Shown here: one piece after another, positions 1-6,604 of the stretch | Layout of the letters: each line of letters starts with the position of its first letter | Numbering within the stretch: the stretch's first letter is position 1 | Source: Actinomycetota bacterium | GTDB taxonomy: Bacteria; Actinomycetota; Actinomycetes; Actinomycetales; Actinomycetaceae | NCBI GenBank assembly: GCA_019425105.1 | Contig: JAHYYD010000097.1 | Span: forward strand, 1-8,015 | Direction: 5' to 3' | Length of the DNA: 8,015 bases | The notes under the pieces: model-generated | Seen by the model: the letters and a program-made list of their open reading frames with translations, nothing else | Told to the model about the DNA's origin: nothing | Databases searched by the model: none | Translations under genes and position numbers: made by a program

Positions 1-1159
1 GCTCGACGTCGCCGACCTCGGGCAGGGTGGAGAAGAGGTTGGCGAGCAGGAACATAATGACCGCGCTGACCAGGGCCGGGCGCGAGGAAATGTCCCCAAC
101 GCCGAGCAGGGAAATGATGCCGCGGCCCGTCGAATCCATGCGCATGAGGTCAGCCGTGTCGAAGCCGGGGGCTCCGAAGAACTGGCCGCCGCCCTGAGAT
201 TCGAGCGCGGTCAGGGCGCGCAGGATGACGCCGGCGGTGGCCTTGGAGACGCCGCCGATCGTCGCCAGCTCGTCCTTGCCCTCGTCCGAGGTCAAGAAGG
301 AAATAACGGCGCGCAGGTCGGGCAGATCCACGAGCTCGAGGCCCTGGCCGTCCGCCCACGCGAAAATCAGCTGGAGCGCCTGCTCCTGCGTCGTGTTGAG
401 CGAGAGAGCGCGGGCCAGCAGGATCGGGCCGAAGTCGGAGACCTGGGCGCGCACGGGCACGCCTGGGAACTGCGAATCCACCCCACCCAGACTCAGCAGC
501 TCGATCGGGAACGAGGCGGGTGCCCAGTCCTGACCGTTGGCCGCGGTACGGCTCAGGAGCTTCTCCGAGCTGGCCCCGGCCTCGGCCAGGCCCGTCAGGT
601 CGCCCTTGACGTCGCACAGGAGCACGGAGGAACCATTCGCGGACAGGCCCTCGGCCAGGAGCTGGAGAGTACGGGTCTTGCCGGTGCCCGTCGCGCCCGC
701 GACCAGGAGGTGACGGTTGAACATGGGCAGCGGCATCTTGGCGGCCACGCCGGGAACGCGCGCACCACCATCGATGAGCGTGCCGATCGTGACCGCGGGG
801 ACGTCCCAGGAGTAGGCGCCCTGGATCTGGGCGGCGAAAGCCGACAGCTCGCCGCTCGGTGCGGGGGACGAGGCCGGGGCGGCCTCGGGTGCTTCGGCGG
901 CGGGAGCCTCGGTGGCGGGGGTGGCCTGCGCGGCCTCCACCTGGCTGCGCAGCGCGTCAGCTGTGGCGCGCGCATCTGCGGCCTGAGCGGCCTCAGCCTC
1001 GGCCTGCACGGCGGGTTCCTGCGCGGCCGCGGATCCGGCGGCTTCGAGCTGAAGACGCAGGGCTTCTGCCTTGGCGCGGGCGGCCTCAGCCTCGGCGGCC
1101 TTTGCCGCGGCTTCCGCTGCGGCGAGCTGCGCCTTCAGATCCTCGATGTTCTCGCTCAT
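1..1159 (-). CDS. HerA-like ATPase of the DUF853 family, C-terminus outside window
   Basis: This is read on the minus strand from the ATG at 1159-1157; 386 codons are open and the frame leaves the window at base 1. Residues 1 to about 105 are an Ala/Glu/Gln-rich, probably coiled-coil segment with three copies of an L-[RK]-x-Q-[LV]-x-A-A motif at residues 8, 34 and 70. The ATPase part follows, with Walker A GATGTGKT at 155-162, DVKGDLTGL at 183-191, a later SDFGPILLARALSLN stretch, and LPEVGD at the window edge. Those landmarks occur in the same order in DUF853 (YjgR-like, HerA helicase superfamily) proteins. The Walker B block (DEAH-like) normally comes just after the last visible residues. 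HerA-type ATPases are hexameric DNA motors, but the role of DUF853 members is poorly defined. The protein has no membrane segment and should be cytoplasmic. It is transcribed divergently from comEA. No strong Shine-Dalgarno is seen; GAAAGA lies about 8 bases before the ATG. The family call is firm and the function is not. Confidence 0.88.
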   Translation of the reverse strand, partial: MSENIEDLKAQLAAAEAAAKAAEAEAARAKAEALRLQLEAAGSAAAQEPAVQAEAEAAQAADARATADALRSQVEAAQATPATEAPAAEAPEAAPASSPAPSGELSAFAAQIQGAYSWDVPAVTIGTLIDGGARVPGVAAKMPLPMFNRHLLVAGATGTGKTRTLQLLAEGLSANGSSVLLCDVKGDLTGLAEAGASSEKLLSRTAANGQDWAPASFPIELLSLGGVDSQFPGVPVRAQVSDFGPILLARALSLNTTQEQALQLIFAWADGQGLELVDLPDLRAVISFLTSDEGKDELATIGGVSKATAGVILRALTALESQGGGQFFGAPGFDTADLMRMDSTGRGIISLLGVGDISSRPALVSAVIMFLLANLFSTLPEVGDVE

Positions 1160-1275
1160 GGTGTGGTCTTTCGGCTCTGGGCGCGGTGCGCCACTGTACT
1201 TCGACGTTACCGGAACAGTATCCCTTGGGACTGCGGTCCCCTGCGAGTTATTCGTGAGTGGAGTGGGTGTGTGAT

Positions 1276-1284
1276 TTGTCCACA
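1276..1284 (+). promoter_or_regulatory. DnaA-box-like 9-mer TTGTCCACA
   Basis: The sequence is exactly TTGTCCACA, the form favoured at DnaA boxes of many high-GC actinobacteria. It lies 91 bases before the comEA start, on the same strand as the second box and 30 bases upstream of it (start to start). It could be a DnaA binding site controlling the flanking genes. The match is seen directly; binding is inferred. Confidence 0.5.
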
Positions 1285-1305
1285 GCCCCCGTGCTCCCAC
1301 TGCAG

Positions 1306-1314
1306 TTATCCACA
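1306..1314 (+). promoter_or_regulatory. DnaA-box consensus 9-mer TTATCCACA
   Basis: This is a perfect match to the classical DnaA box TTATCCACA, 61 bases before the comEA start. With the preceding TTGTCCACA it forms a direct pair about three helical turns apart, so both would face the same side of the DNA. No AT-rich unwinding region or dnaA/dnaN gene is nearby, so this does not look like the replication origin. A regulatory or DnaA-titrating site is more likely. Confidence 0.55.
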
Positions 1315-1354
1315 GGGGTGTCATTTCGCGTGTTCTGAGCCCATGCGTCGGGGT

Positions 1355-1360
1355 TAGCGT
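1355..1360 (+). promoter_or_regulatory. Candidate -10 element of comEA (leaderless)
   Basis: TAGCGT fits TANNNT and ends six bases before the comEA ATG at 1367, so transcription would begin at or next to the start codon. Leaderless mRNAs of this design are common in actinobacteria. It agrees with the lack of a well-placed Shine-Dalgarno; the nearest purine run, GGGG at 1350-1353, is too far upstream. No good -35 is visible. Confidence 0.35.
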
Positions 1361-1366
1361 GCATGC

Positions 1367-2107
1367 ATGAACGTGTCACGATGGTTGGCGCGTCGGCGCA
1401 TGGCGGCGCTGACGAAAGCCGTATACGACAGTGCCCTGAGCGAGGATGACGAACCCGCCGAACCGAGCGTCGCCCGCTTCCTCCCCGGAGGAGCGAGCGT
1501 CGCCGCCCTCATCGTCGTGGTCGTGCTCATCGCAGCCGTGGGCGTATGGAGACACGCCGCCACGCAGGAACGCGCCGACAGCCTCGCGCAATCCTCCCCA
1601 GAGCGACAGGAGAGCGGCGCCACGTCAGCTACTGCGCCCCCAGCCGCGTCCGCACCTCCGTCCGTACCGGCATCGGAGGTCTCCGAAGACGTCGTCGTCT
1701 ACGTCTCCGGAGCGGTTGCCTCTCCCGGAGTACTCACCCTTCCCGCCTCCTCCCGAGTCATCGACGCCATCACCGCAGCGGGAGGAGCTCTGCCCGAGGC
1801 CGACCTGGAGTCGATCAACCTCGCACGCATCCTCGTTGATGGGGAACAGATACGGGTCGGCGTCGCAGGGGAGTCACCCCCGCCCTCATCACCCGAAGGA
1901 AACACGTCCGCCGGAGCCTGCGTCCGCCTGAACACCGCCACCGAGACAGAACTCCAGACGCTACCCGGCATCGGCCCCGCCCTCGCCAAGCGCATCGTCA
2001 CCTACAGATCCACGCACCCGCGCCTGACATCCGTCGACGAACTCGACGACGTCCCCGGCATCGGCCCCTCACTCATCGAGAAGATACGACCCGGGGTATG
2101 CGGATGA
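1367..2107 (+). CDS. comEA: ComEA-type competence DNA receptor
   Basis: The 246-residue protein is the membrane-anchored receptor that binds double-stranded DNA outside the cell and hands it to the ComEC channel. In order: a basic cytoplasmic N-terminus; one membrane segment at about 43-61 (ALIVVVVLIAAVGVW core); a Ser/Ala/Pro-rich linker at about 75-105; an SLBB domain at about 108-166 (VYVSGAVASPGVL, then an ITAAGG turn and an NLARILVDGEQI stretch); a second short linker; and a C-terminal tandem helix-hairpin-helix domain at about 186-245. That domain carries LNTATETELQTLPGIGPALA and a second DVPGIGP hairpin, the DNA-contacting loops of the family. Length and domain order are normal for ComEA of Gram-positives. 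ATG 1367 fits a leaderless start; Met12 (1400) is an alternative but has no ribosome site. The gene overlaps comEC by four bases, so the two are very likely cotranslated. Confidence 0.95.
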   Translation: MNVSRWLARRRMAALTKAVYDSALSEDDEPAEPSVARFLPGGASVAALIVVVVLIAAVGVWRHAATQERADSLAQSSPERQESGATSATAPPAASAPPSVPASEVSEDVVVYVSGAVASPGVLTLPASSRVIDAITAAGGALPEADLESINLARILVDGEQIRVGVAGESPPPSSPEGNTSAGACVRLNTATETELQTLPGIGPALAKRIVTYRSTHPRLTSVDELDDVPGIGPSLIEKIRPGVCG

Positions 2108-3684
2108 ACGACACACAATGCGCTCCCCGCATGATCGACCTGCGCCTCGCGCCCGCAGCCGCCGCCACCTGGGCTGCCACGTGGTGGGCGACAGGTCATC
2201 GCGTGCACTGGGAGGCCATGAGTGCGTGCGCCATCCTCGCCCTCGCCTGCGCGGCCTCCTACGCGTGCTCGCGACGAGGCCGACGCGCCCCCCGGCATGC
2301 CCTCACCCCACCCGGATCACTCCGGCTCGGCCTCGCACTGCTCCTCGCGTGCATGGCCTGCGCGCTCGCGGTTGGGTCCGTCGCGCGCAAGCAATACGAC
2401 TGGGACCCCGCCCGCCGCGACTCCGGACCCATCCACGCGCGCGTACGCCTGCAGACCGACCCAGCCCCGGCCTCGTCAGGCTTCTCCACCACGCGACACG
2501 CCCGAGCGCGCATCGAGGCAGTCGCAGCTGGGGAGGAATGGATACCCTCACATGCGACCGCGCTCGTGAACGCTTCCGGGTGGGGCAGCGGCGCGCGCGG
2601 TGACATCTACGAGATCTGGGGGAGCCTGGACGCCACCTTCGCAGCCGACGCGCCATCGGTCGGCACGATACGCGTCAGACGATCCCAGCTCATCGAACGA
2701 CCCGGTGGCCCATCCGCCTGGATGCGCGCCACCCATCAAGCCTTCGCGCGCGCATGCTCCTCCCTGCCCAGGGACGCCCGCGCCCTCGTACCCGGCATGG
2801 CAATCGGAGACGACCGAGGCATGCCCGCAGACCTCGCCCAAGCCATGAGAACGACCTCCCTCACCCACCTCACCGCCGTCTCCGGATCCCACATCGTCAT
2901 CATCCTCGCCACCGTCACCCTCGTGGTCCCCGCACGAAAACCCCTGCGCCTAGGGGCAACCATCCTCGTCCTGGGCACAATCCTCATCCTCGTCGGTCCC
3001 GAAGCCTCAGTGGTGCGCTCCGTCTGCGTCGCAGCCGTCGCCGCCCTCGGACTCATCCTCGGACGCGACGGCCAATCCATCGCCGCCCTCTCCGCCGTCG
3101 TCATCGCCACGCTCCTCATCGACCCCTGGGCATCGAGCTCCTACGGCTTCGCACTTTCCGCGCTCGCCGCGCTCGCGGTCGTCGGCCCGTCGTCTGCGCT
3201 CATCCGTCGCTCGCGCCGACGCATTCGCGGGGATACGCGCGCGGGGCGGACGCTGCGACGTCTCGTGGAGATGGTCTGCGTGCCCGCCCTCGCGGAACTC
3301 GCGACCGCGCCCCTCATCGTGTCACTCTCCGGAACCGTGCCGGTGTGGGGAATTATCGCTAACGTCGTCGCCGAGCCCGCCGTTCCCATCGCGACCATCG
3401 CTGGGATTGCGGGCGCTCTCCTCGCCCCGCTGAGCATCCCAGTCGCCTCGGCATGTGCGCGCGTTTCCTCGTGGGCGACGGCGTGGATCGCGGGTGTTGC
3501 TCGGTTGTGCTCGGATCTACCGGGAAATGGGGTGGCCGTGCCCGGCGGGGCAGCGACCGTTGTGAGCATATATGCGTGCGGCTGCGCCGGATGGCTTGCC
3601 TGGCGGGCGTGGGTGCGGTGGGGAACTCCGCTCATCGACGAGAGCGAGCTCATTGACGAGAGTGAAACGTCAGGGCAGGAGTAA
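2104..3684 (+). CDS. comEC: ComEC/Rec2 DNA-uptake channel, short form without MBL domain
   Basis: This polytopic membrane protein conducts single-stranded DNA into the cytoplasm during transformation. I chose ATG 2104 (526 residues) because it makes an ATGA overlap with the comEA stop and has GGGG seven bases upstream; ATG 2098 in the same frame would add two residues with no room for a ribosome site. Membrane segments occur at about 18-30, 40-55 and 72-92, followed by a soluble extracytoplasmic stretch at about 100-205. The competence domain starts near 225 with PGMAIGDDRGMP and the hallmark HLTAVSGSHI (255-264). Later come RSVCVAAV (305-312), DPWASSSYGFALSALAALA (340-358) and NVVAEPAVP (420-428), all typical ComEC landmarks. 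The protein ends soon after the last membrane helix (about 482-503), so the C-terminal metallo-beta-lactamase-like domain of long ComECs (about 750-800 residues) is absent. The tail carries a duplicated LIDESE motif. Confidence 0.93.
   Translation: MNDTQCAPRMIDLRLAPAAAATWAATWWATGHRVHWEAMSACAILALACAASYACSRRGRRAPRHALTPPGSLRLGLALLLACMACALAVGSVARKQYDWDPARRDSGPIHARVRLQTDPAPASSGFSTTRHARARIEAVAAGEEWIPSHATALVNASGWGSGARGDIYEIWGSLDATFAADAPSVGTIRVRRSQLIERPGGPSAWMRATHQAFARACSSLPRDARALVPGMAIGDDRGMPADLAQAMRTTSLTHLTAVSGSHIVIILATVTLVVPARKPLRLGATILVLGTILILVGPEASVVRSVCVAAVAALGLILGRDGQSIAALSAVVIATLLIDPWASSSYGFALSALAALAVVGPSSALIRRSRRRIRGDTRAGRTLRRLVEMVCVPALAELATAPLIVSLSGTVPVWGIIANVVAEPAVPIATIAGIAGALLAPLSIPVASACARVSSWATAWIAGVARLCSDLPGNGVAVPGGAATVVSIYACGCAGWLAWRAWVRWGTPLIDESELIDESETSGQE
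3631..3666 (+). repeat. 18-bp tandem duplication at the comEC 3' end
   Basis: Two adjacent 18-base units (3631-3648 and 3649-3666) differ at three third-codon positions only. They encode LIDESE twice at residues 510-521. The unit length keeps the frame, so copy number could vary without breaking the gene. The resulting acidic tail lies just after the last membrane helix. Confidence 0.8.
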
Positions 3685-3712
3685 GACGCCACTATGGGGG
3701 TGCCGTCAAACC

Positions 3713-3732
3713 GTCGTGACACCTGCCACGAC
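3713..3732. promoter_or_regulatory. Inverted repeat GTCGTG-N8-CACGAC between comEC and holA
   Basis: Two perfect six-base arms (3713-3718 and 3727-3732) flank an eight-base centre, starting 28 bases after the comEC stop. No T-run follows, so an intrinsic terminator is unlikely. Its size and symmetry would suit a dimeric repressor site or a weak RNA hairpin. Arms this short can also arise by chance in GC-rich DNA. Confidence 0.3.
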
Positions 3733-3794
3733 TATTGTCCGCCGTGGGCAAAGAGGGACGCAGATGGGCCCTCCGAGTGGCAGACTTAGGGAGT

Positions 3795-3800
3795 TACTAT
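3795..3800 (+). promoter_or_regulatory. Candidate -10 element of holA
   Basis: TACTAT fits TANNNT and stands out in this GC-rich gap. It would place the transcript start near 3807, leaving a short leader that includes the purine-rich ribosome site before the GTG at 3823. The -35 region (around 3772) is poor. This suggests holA has its own promoter in addition to possible read-through from comEC. Confidence 0.35.
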
Positions 3801-3822
3801 CACAGCGGAAAGGCAGGAAGAC

Positions 3823-4800
3823 GTGGCAGCACGCGGTTCGCGCCCGGCGGCCCCAGCCGAGATAACGCTGGCACCCATCGTGTTGATCAAAGGACCCGAA
3901 GGCCTCCTCGTCGACCGTGCCCTCGACCGGCTACGCGCCCTCGCCCACGAGGCCGACCCCAACCTCGAACGCACCGACATTAACGCGGCCACCTACCAGG
4001 CCGGACAGCTCGACGTGATCGCCTCGCCCTCGCTCTTTGGCGAATCTCGCATGGTCATCATCCGAGACCTCGAGACCATGAGCGACGCACTCGCCAGCGA
4101 CCTCATCGCCTACTGCGCGGCACCCGCCCCCGACGTGTGGATGTTCCTAGCCCATCCCGGTGGAAACGCTCGGGGCAAGAAAGTCATCGACACGATCACC
4201 AAGGCCAAATGGCCCGTGTTCCCCGCCGATCCGCTGAAAAATGACCGTGACAAGCTGGCCCTCATTGCCTCCGATGTGCGGGCCGCGCGTCGGCAGATGG
4301 ACACCGAGGCCCAGCAAGCCCTCGTGGACGCGCTGGGTAACGACCCTCGCGCGATGGCGGGCGCACTGGCGCAGCTTCTCTCCGACGTGAGCGGACGCAT
4401 CACCCTGGAGGACGTGCGGCGTTACCAGGCGGGACGCGTTGAGGCCACGGGATACGACGTCGCCGACGCGGCCGTCGCGGGGAACTCGGCGAAGGCGCTC
4501 ACGCTCGCCCGGCACGCGTTCGCGACCGGCATTGCCCCGCAGTTGCTCGTCAGCGCTCTGGCCATGAAGTTCCGCGCCATGGCGAAAGTATCGATTGGTG
4601 GCTCGGCGTCCACCCTGAAGATGGCGCCCTGGCAGGTGGACCGTGCGAGGCGCGAGCTGCGTGGCTGGTCCGATGCGTCGCTGGCGGGAGCCTTCGGTGC
4701 CATCGCCACGGCAGACGCCGAAACAAAGGGCGCGTCGCGGGACCCCGAGCGCGCCATCGAAAAAGCAATTATCACCATCTGCAGGCTGCACGGGCGCTGA
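3823..4800 (+). CDS. holA: DNA polymerase III delta subunit
   Basis: HolA is the wrench subunit of the clamp loader: it binds and opens the sliding clamp (DnaN) so that it can be loaded on primed DNA by the replisome. The 325-residue length is normal for the family. After a short Ala/Pro-rich leader the fold opens with PIVLIKGPEGLLVDRALDRL (18-37), the family's opening strand and loop; a Walker A motif is absent, as expected for delta. SPSLFGESRMVIIRDLE lies near residues 68-84 and KVIDTITKAKWPVF near 120-135. The helical middle and C-terminal collar domains follow, ending with EKAIITICRLHGR. The start is GTG 3823 with a purine-rich ribosome site (AAAGG/GGAAG, 3809-3820); an in-frame TAG at 3787 limits upstream alternatives. 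It follows comEC, a common arrangement in bacteria. In many actinobacteria rpsT lies close by, but here an ABC exporter follows instead. Confidence 0.95.
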   Translation: MAARGSRPAAPAEITLAPIVLIKGPEGLLVDRALDRLRALAHEADPNLERTDINAATYQAGQLDVIASPSLFGESRMVIIRDLETMSDALASDLIAYCAAPAPDVWMFLAHPGGNARGKKVIDTITKAKWPVFPADPLKNDRDKLALIASDVRAARRQMDTEAQQALVDALGNDPRAMAGALAQLLSDVSGRITLEDVRRYQAGRVEATGYDVADAAVAGNSAKALTLARHAFATGIAPQLLVSALAMKFRAMAKVSIGGSASTLKMAPWQVDRARRELRGWSDASLAGAFGAIATADAETKGASRDPERAIEKAIITICRLHGR

Positions 4801-4810
4801 ATGCGCGCCC
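4792..4810. terminator. GC hairpin across the holA stop codon, possible weak terminator
   Basis: Six-base perfect arms GGGCGC (4792-4797) and GCGCCC (4805-4810) enclose a seven-base loop that contains the TGA stop. There is no T-run, only a mixed CGTCTATC stretch further on, so termination would be inefficient at best. It may instead protect the end of the holA message. Confidence 0.25.
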
Positions 4811-4854
4811 CGGCCTCGTCTATCGGACGCCCGTAGGGAGTGAAGAAGAGATAT

Positions 4855-6603
4855 ATGAAAACCATCCGCACGCTGGTGGGGAGGCTACGCGAGTTTAAGA
4901 CCGCCTCGATCCTGACCCCGCTGTTCATCATCGGGGAAGTGATCCTCGAGTGCTTGATCCCGCTGACCATGGTCTCGCTCGTGGATGCGCTCGACGGCGT
5001 GTCCCTGAGCCCCGTCATGCGCCTGGGCCTGATCCTGACCGGGCTGGCCTTCGCCTCGCTTGCCTGCGGTATCCTCTCCGCGCGCTTCGCGGCGACCGCC
5101 TCGGTGGGCCTGGCGAAGAACCTGCGCCAGGACCTCTTCTTTAAGGTGCAGGACTTCTCGTTTGCGGACATCGACCGCTTCTCGACGTCCTCTCTGGTCA
5201 CTCGCATGACCACGGACGTCACCAACGTGCAAAACGCCTTCGGCATGCTCATCCGCATCGCTGTGCGCGTGCCCCTCATGATCGTCTTCTCGATCGTCAT
5301 GGCGTGGCGCATCAACGTGAACATGGCCATCATCTTCCTCGGCATGGTACCGGTGCTCGCCATCATCCTGGCAGCCATCGTGCTCATCGCCTTCCCGATC
5401 TTCCGTCGTATTTTCAAGAAGTACGATGCCCTGAACAACTCCGTGCAGGAGAACGTCGCGGCGATCCGCGTGGTGAAGTCCTTCGTGACCGAGGACTACG
5501 AGACCACGAAGTTCCGCGCGGCATCGCAGGACGTACGCAAGGACTTCACGAACGCTGAAAAGCTCATCGCGCTCAACAGTCCCGTCATGATGTTCTTTGT
5601 CTTCGCAGCGATCGTGGCCGTCGACTACGTTGGCGCTTCGATCATCATCAACTCGGGTGCGACCGAGCTGACGAAGGGCGGGCTTACCGCCCTCATCACC
5701 TACGGCATCCAGATCCTGACACATATGCTGATGCTCGCCTTCATCTTCGTCATGACGACGATGGCCGCAGAGTCCGCGCACCGTATCGCCGAGGTTCTCA
5801 ACCACGAGCCGTCGCTCACGTCACCCGAGAACGGCGCGACCGACGTTGCGGATGGTTCCGTCGTCTTCGAGGACGTGTTCTTCAAGTATTCGGCGAGCGC
5901 CGAAGAGAACGCCCTGTCTGACATCAATCTGCGCATCGAATCCGGATCGACGCTCGGCGTCGTGGGCGGCACGGGCTCCTCCAAGACCTCGCTGATCCAG
6001 CTGATCTGTCGCCTTTACGAGGTCTCCGAGGGATCCGTGAAGGTTGGCGGTCGCGACGTGCGCGACTACGATCTGAGCGCCCTGCGTGACGCGGTCGCCG
6101 TCGTCCTGCAGAAGAACGTTCTGTTCTCCGGCACGATTAAAGACAACATGCGCTGGGGTAACCCCGAGGCCACCGACGAACAGATCGAGCATGCGTGCAA
6201 GCTCGCGCAGGCCGACGAGTTCATCCAGCAGCTGCCTGGGGGCTACGACTACGTGATCTCCCGAGGCGGCAGCAACGTGTCGGGTGGCCAGAAGCAGCGC
6301 CTGTGTATCGCCCGTGCACTGCTGAAGAATCCCAAAATCCTCATCCTGGACGACTCGACCTCCGCGGTGGATACGAAGACCGACTCGCTGATTCGCAATG
6401 CTTTTGAGACCGAGATCCCGGGCACGACGACGATCATCATCGCCCAGCGCCTCTCGTCGGTGAGCCATGCCGATCAGATCATCGTCCTGGACGACGGTCG
6501 TATCACGGAACGTGGGACTCACGAGGAGCTGATGGCAGCGGGCGGCGAGTACCGAGAGATCTACGATTCCCAGAACGCCGCGAGCGAAAGCGAGGTGGCC
6601 TGA
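4855..6603 (+). CDS. Heterodimeric ABC exporter half, degenerate nucleotide site
   Basis: This is a complete half-transporter of 582 residues: six membrane helices (about 15-310) fused to a C-terminal nucleotide-binding domain (about 335-570). Motifs are Walker A GGTGSSKT at 371-378 (Ser376 in place of the usual Gly), Q-loop Gln419, an intact signature VSGGQ at 475-479, Walker B ending LDDST, so Asp500 replaces the catalytic Glu, and switch loop AQRLS, so Gln531 replaces His. Glu-to-Asp plus His-to-Gln is the pattern of the catalytically weak partner in heterodimeric exporters such as TM287/288, BmrCD and LmrCD. I prefer ATG 4855 over GTG 4840 because MKTIRTLVGRLREFK matches family starts and the purine-rich AGAAGAG lies just upstream; the GTG would add five residues. 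The stop is one base from the next gene. Substrate cannot be read; drugs, lipids or peptides are all possible. No regulator gene is visible. Confidence 0.93.
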   Translation: MKTIRTLVGRLREFKTASILTPLFIIGEVILECLIPLTMVSLVDALDGVSLSPVMRLGLILTGLAFASLACGILSARFAATASVGLAKNLRQDLFFKVQDFSFADIDRFSTSSLVTRMTTDVTNVQNAFGMLIRIAVRVPLMIVFSIVMAWRINVNMAIIFLGMVPVLAIILAAIVLIAFPIFRRIFKKYDALNNSVQENVAAIRVVKSFVTEDYETTKFRAASQDVRKDFTNAEKLIALNSPVMMFFVFAAIVAVDYVGASIIINSGATELTKGGLTALITYGIQILTHMLMLAFIFVMTTMAAESAHRIAEVLNHEPSLTSPENGATDVADGSVVFEDVFFKYSASAEENALSDINLRIESGSTLGVVGGTGSSKTSLIQLICRLYEVSEGSVKVGGRDVRDYDLSALRDAVAVVLQKNVLFSGTIKDNMRWGNPEATDEQIEHACKLAQADEFIQQLPGGYDYVISRGGSNVSGGQKQRLCIARALLKNPKILILDDSTSAVDTKTDSLIRNAFETEIPGTTTIIIAQRLSSVSHADQIIVLDDGRITERGTHEELMAAGGEYREIYDSQNAASESEVA

Positions 6604-6604
6604 C

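Larger units (their letters stand above)
1160..1366. other. Divergent intergenic control region
   Basis: These 207 bases separate the two outward-facing starts of the HerA-like gene and comEA, so both promoters should lie here. On the minus strand, TACAGT (complement of 1193-1198) fits the TANNNT pattern of an actinobacterial -10 element, but I find no convincing -35. At 1221-1240 two small overlapping palindromes compete: TCCC-TT-GGGA (1221-1230) and GGGAC-TGCG-GTCCC (1227-1240). The right half holds two DnaA-box-like sites, listed separately. I see no credible coding sequence in the region. Confidence 0.5.

Noticed and set aside
710..1357. Plus-strand 215-codon Gly/Leu-rich frame over the start of the HerA-like gene
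   Set aside because: It is the complement of the Ala/Glu-rich coiled-coil region; glycine and cysteine repeats come from that biased sequence.
1160..1366. Replication origin, because of the two DnaA boxes
   Set aside because: There are only two boxes, no AT-rich unwinding element, and no dnaA, dnaN, gyrase or parAB gene in the window.
2754..3362. Arg/His/Pro-rich 202-codon plus-strand frame inside comEC
   Set aside because: It is an out-of-frame reading of comEC with no domain, and comEC is intact through the region.
3685..3822. Remnant of the ComEC metallo-beta-lactamase domain or a small gene
   Set aside because: The gap is too short for the domain and no reading frame in it shows family motifs or a good ribosome site.
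4422..5805. Long minus-strand open frames (338 and 306 codons) opposite holA and the first exporter gene
   Set aside because: They are opposite genes with clear protein families, are rich in Met, Arg, His and Asp as expected of shadows of GC-biased codons, and show no recognisable domain.
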